From Clostridiaceae bacterium (GTDB lineage Bacteria > Bacillota > Clostridia > Oscillospirales > Acutalibacteraceae), in the NCBI GenBank assembly GCA_016292575.1, contig JAEDIH010000101.1, positions 1 through 6,156 of the forward strand: DNA of 6,156 bases, given 5' to 3'. Within the stretch, counting starts at the first letter, position 1; each line of letters starts with the position of its first letter. Below, in pieces: positions 5,041-6,156 of this stretch. The notes under the pieces are model-generated. The model was not told where the DNA came from and made no database searches. It saw only the letters and a program-made list of their open reading frames with translations. Both the position numbers and the translations under genes were made by a program.

Positions 5041-6156
5041 TTCAATTTCACCGACGCAGCAGTCATCGCCTGTGCCGGTGATTTTTACGTTTGCAAACCT
5101 TCCGAAAAGCTCATGGCTGCCTTTCGCCTTTACCGGAGTATAGTTTGCGGTGTGTCCGAGTATCATGCCGTCCTTTTCCTTGCTTTCAAAAAGGACGTTG
5201 ACCGTTCGACCGATTTGAGAGCGCAAAAAGCTTTCGCGCATTTTTTCGCATTCTTCGCTCATAATTGCGGCTCGCTTTTCTTTAACGGATTTCGGAAGAT
5301 GTCCGTCCATTTTTTCCGCTTTTGTTCCGACTCTGACCGAATATGGAAAAACATGAACCTTTTCAAATCCAATTTCCCTGACAAAGCGGAGACTTTCTTC
5401 AAAATCCTCGTCGCTTTCGCCGCAGAAGCCGACCATTACATCAGTAGTGAGTGTGCAGTCGTTAAAACAGGAGCGCAGGCTTCTGCAAAGCGAACAGTAT
5501 TCGTCCGCCGTGTAATGTCGGTTCATGCGCCTGAGCGTTTTGTCGCAGCCGCTTTGAAGCGATATATGAAACTGCGGACAAAGTTTTTTGCATTTTGAAA
5601 GCCTTTCAATAACCTCTTTTGTCAGATGATCCGGTTCAAGCGAGCCGAGGCGGACTCTTTCAATACCCTCAACAGAGCAGGCAAGCTCAACCGCGTCGCA
5701 GAATTTTTCGTCAAGATCCTGTCCGTAGGCCGACAGGTTGATGCCGACAAGGACAATTTCTTTGTAGCCGGCTGCGGAAAGCTTTTCAAGCTCGGTTTTC
5801 AGCGCGCCGAGCGGCTTTGAGCGCACACGTCCGCGAGCAACGGGAATGATACAATATGAACAAAAGCGGTTGCAGCCGTCTTGAATTTTAACGTATGCCC
5901 TTGTGCGCTCATCAAAAGAGGAAACCGAGCAGGAGGAAAACGCTTCGCCCTTTTCATGCTGAGAGGTAAGCACGGTTCTTTTCCGGTTCCTGAAAAACTC
6001 CTCAAGAATTTCGGGCAGCTCGCCATTGCTTTTGTTTCCGATGACGATATCCGCCTGAGCGAGCGCTTTTGCTTCTTTCGGATATGCCTGCGGCATACAG
6101 CCGGTCAGAACAACAACCGCGTTCGGATTGTTCCTTTTAAAGCGGCGAACAGCCTG
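5035..6156 (-). CDS. mtaB: tRNA (N6-threonylcarbamoyladenosine(37)-C2)-methylthiotransferase MtaB, partial (5' end beyond the right edge)
   Basis: MtaB is a radical-SAM enzyme that converts t6A37 to ms2t6A37 in tRNAs reading ANN codons. The frame is open to the window edge, giving 373 residues and lacking roughly the first 50-60. The first visible part ends the N-terminal methylthiotransferase domain (VVVLTGC, third cluster cysteine). Then come the radical-SAM motif C95-x3-C99-x2-C102 in DGCNRFCSYC, IIPVARGRVRS, LVGINLSAYGQDL, LGSLEP, HISLQSGCD and MNRHYTADEY, features that favour MtaB over MiaB or RimO. A TRAM RNA-binding domain occupies about 311-372. The usual VGFPGE is VGFCGE here. The ATG at 6096 is internal, because homology and the open frame continue upstream. 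Its terminator lies in tmcAL, with which it overlaps tail to tail by 6 bp. Confidence 0.9.
   Translation of the reverse strand, partial: QAVRRFKRNNPNAVVVLTGCMPQAYPKEAKALAQADIVIGNKSNGELPEILEEFFRNRKRTVLTSQHEKGEAFSSCSVSSFDERTRAYVKIQDGCNRFCSYCIIPVARGRVRSKPLGALKTELEKLSAAGYKEIVLVGINLSAYGQDLDEKFCDAVELACSVEGIERVRLGSLEPDHLTKEVIERLSKCKKLCPQFHISLQSGCDKTLRRMNRHYTADEYCSLCRSLRSCFNDCTLTTDVMVGFCGESDEDFEESLRFVREIGFEKVHVFPYSVRVGTKAEKMDGHLPKSVKEKRAAIMSEECEKMRESFLRSQIGRTVNVLFESKEKDGMILGHTANYTPVKAKGSHELFGRFANVKITGTGDDCCVGEIES

Noticed and set aside
5113..5598. 161-codon open frame on the plus strand opposite mtaB
   Set aside because: It is antisense to a strongly conserved enzyme gene, has no ribosome binding site or recognisable protein motif, and is explained by the codon composition of mtaB.

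Overview
The window looks like chromosomal DNA of a low-to-moderate GC Firmicute, most likely a gut-type member of the Clostridia (Oscillospiraceae/Lachnospiraceae-like). That rests on gene content: a sensor kinase with the clostridial 'DISHQLKTPLTSM' H-box, a DUF1540 mini-protein, a cytidylate-kinase-like protein, TmcAL and MtaB. Strong AGGAGG-type ribosome binding sites, sigma-A-type promoters and classic hairpin/U-tract terminators agree with it. No mobile element, CRISPR array, tRNA or rRNA was seen.

Left block (1-1800, all minus strand). A cytidylate-kinase-like gene (1800 to 1186) ends at a strong terminator. A second promoter then starts a two-component operon: an OmpR-family response regulator (1092 to 412) overlapping by 11 nt a sensor histidine kinase that runs off the left edge. 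The kinase has two membrane helices joined by a very short loop, as in intramembrane-sensing kinases.

Middle block (1801-3804). A 244-bp divergent intergenic region carries one promoter for each direction. The plus-strand gene (2045-3493) encodes a 482-residue predicted exported protein of no family I recognise, with a four-cysteine zinc-ribbon-like motif. A terminator hairpin follows, and only 11 nt after its T-rich tail begins lies the perfect Shine-Dalgarno of a 57-residue cysteine-rich DUF1540 protein (3586-3759), itself followed by a strong terminator.

Right block (3805-6156). A near-consensus promoter drives tmcAL (3859-5040), the tRNA(Met) wobble cytidine acetate ligase. It converges on mtaB (minus strand, cut by the right edge), the radical-SAM methylthiotransferase that modifies t6A37. 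The two stop codons abut and the genes overlap by 6 bp, so the mtaB terminator lies inside the tmcAL coding sequence. Both enzymes act on the tRNA anticodon loop (positions 34 and 37).

Most of the window is ordinary housekeeping and signalling DNA. The least explained parts are the exported zinc-ribbon protein and its arrangement with the DUF1540 gene. I found no convincing new multi-gene system.
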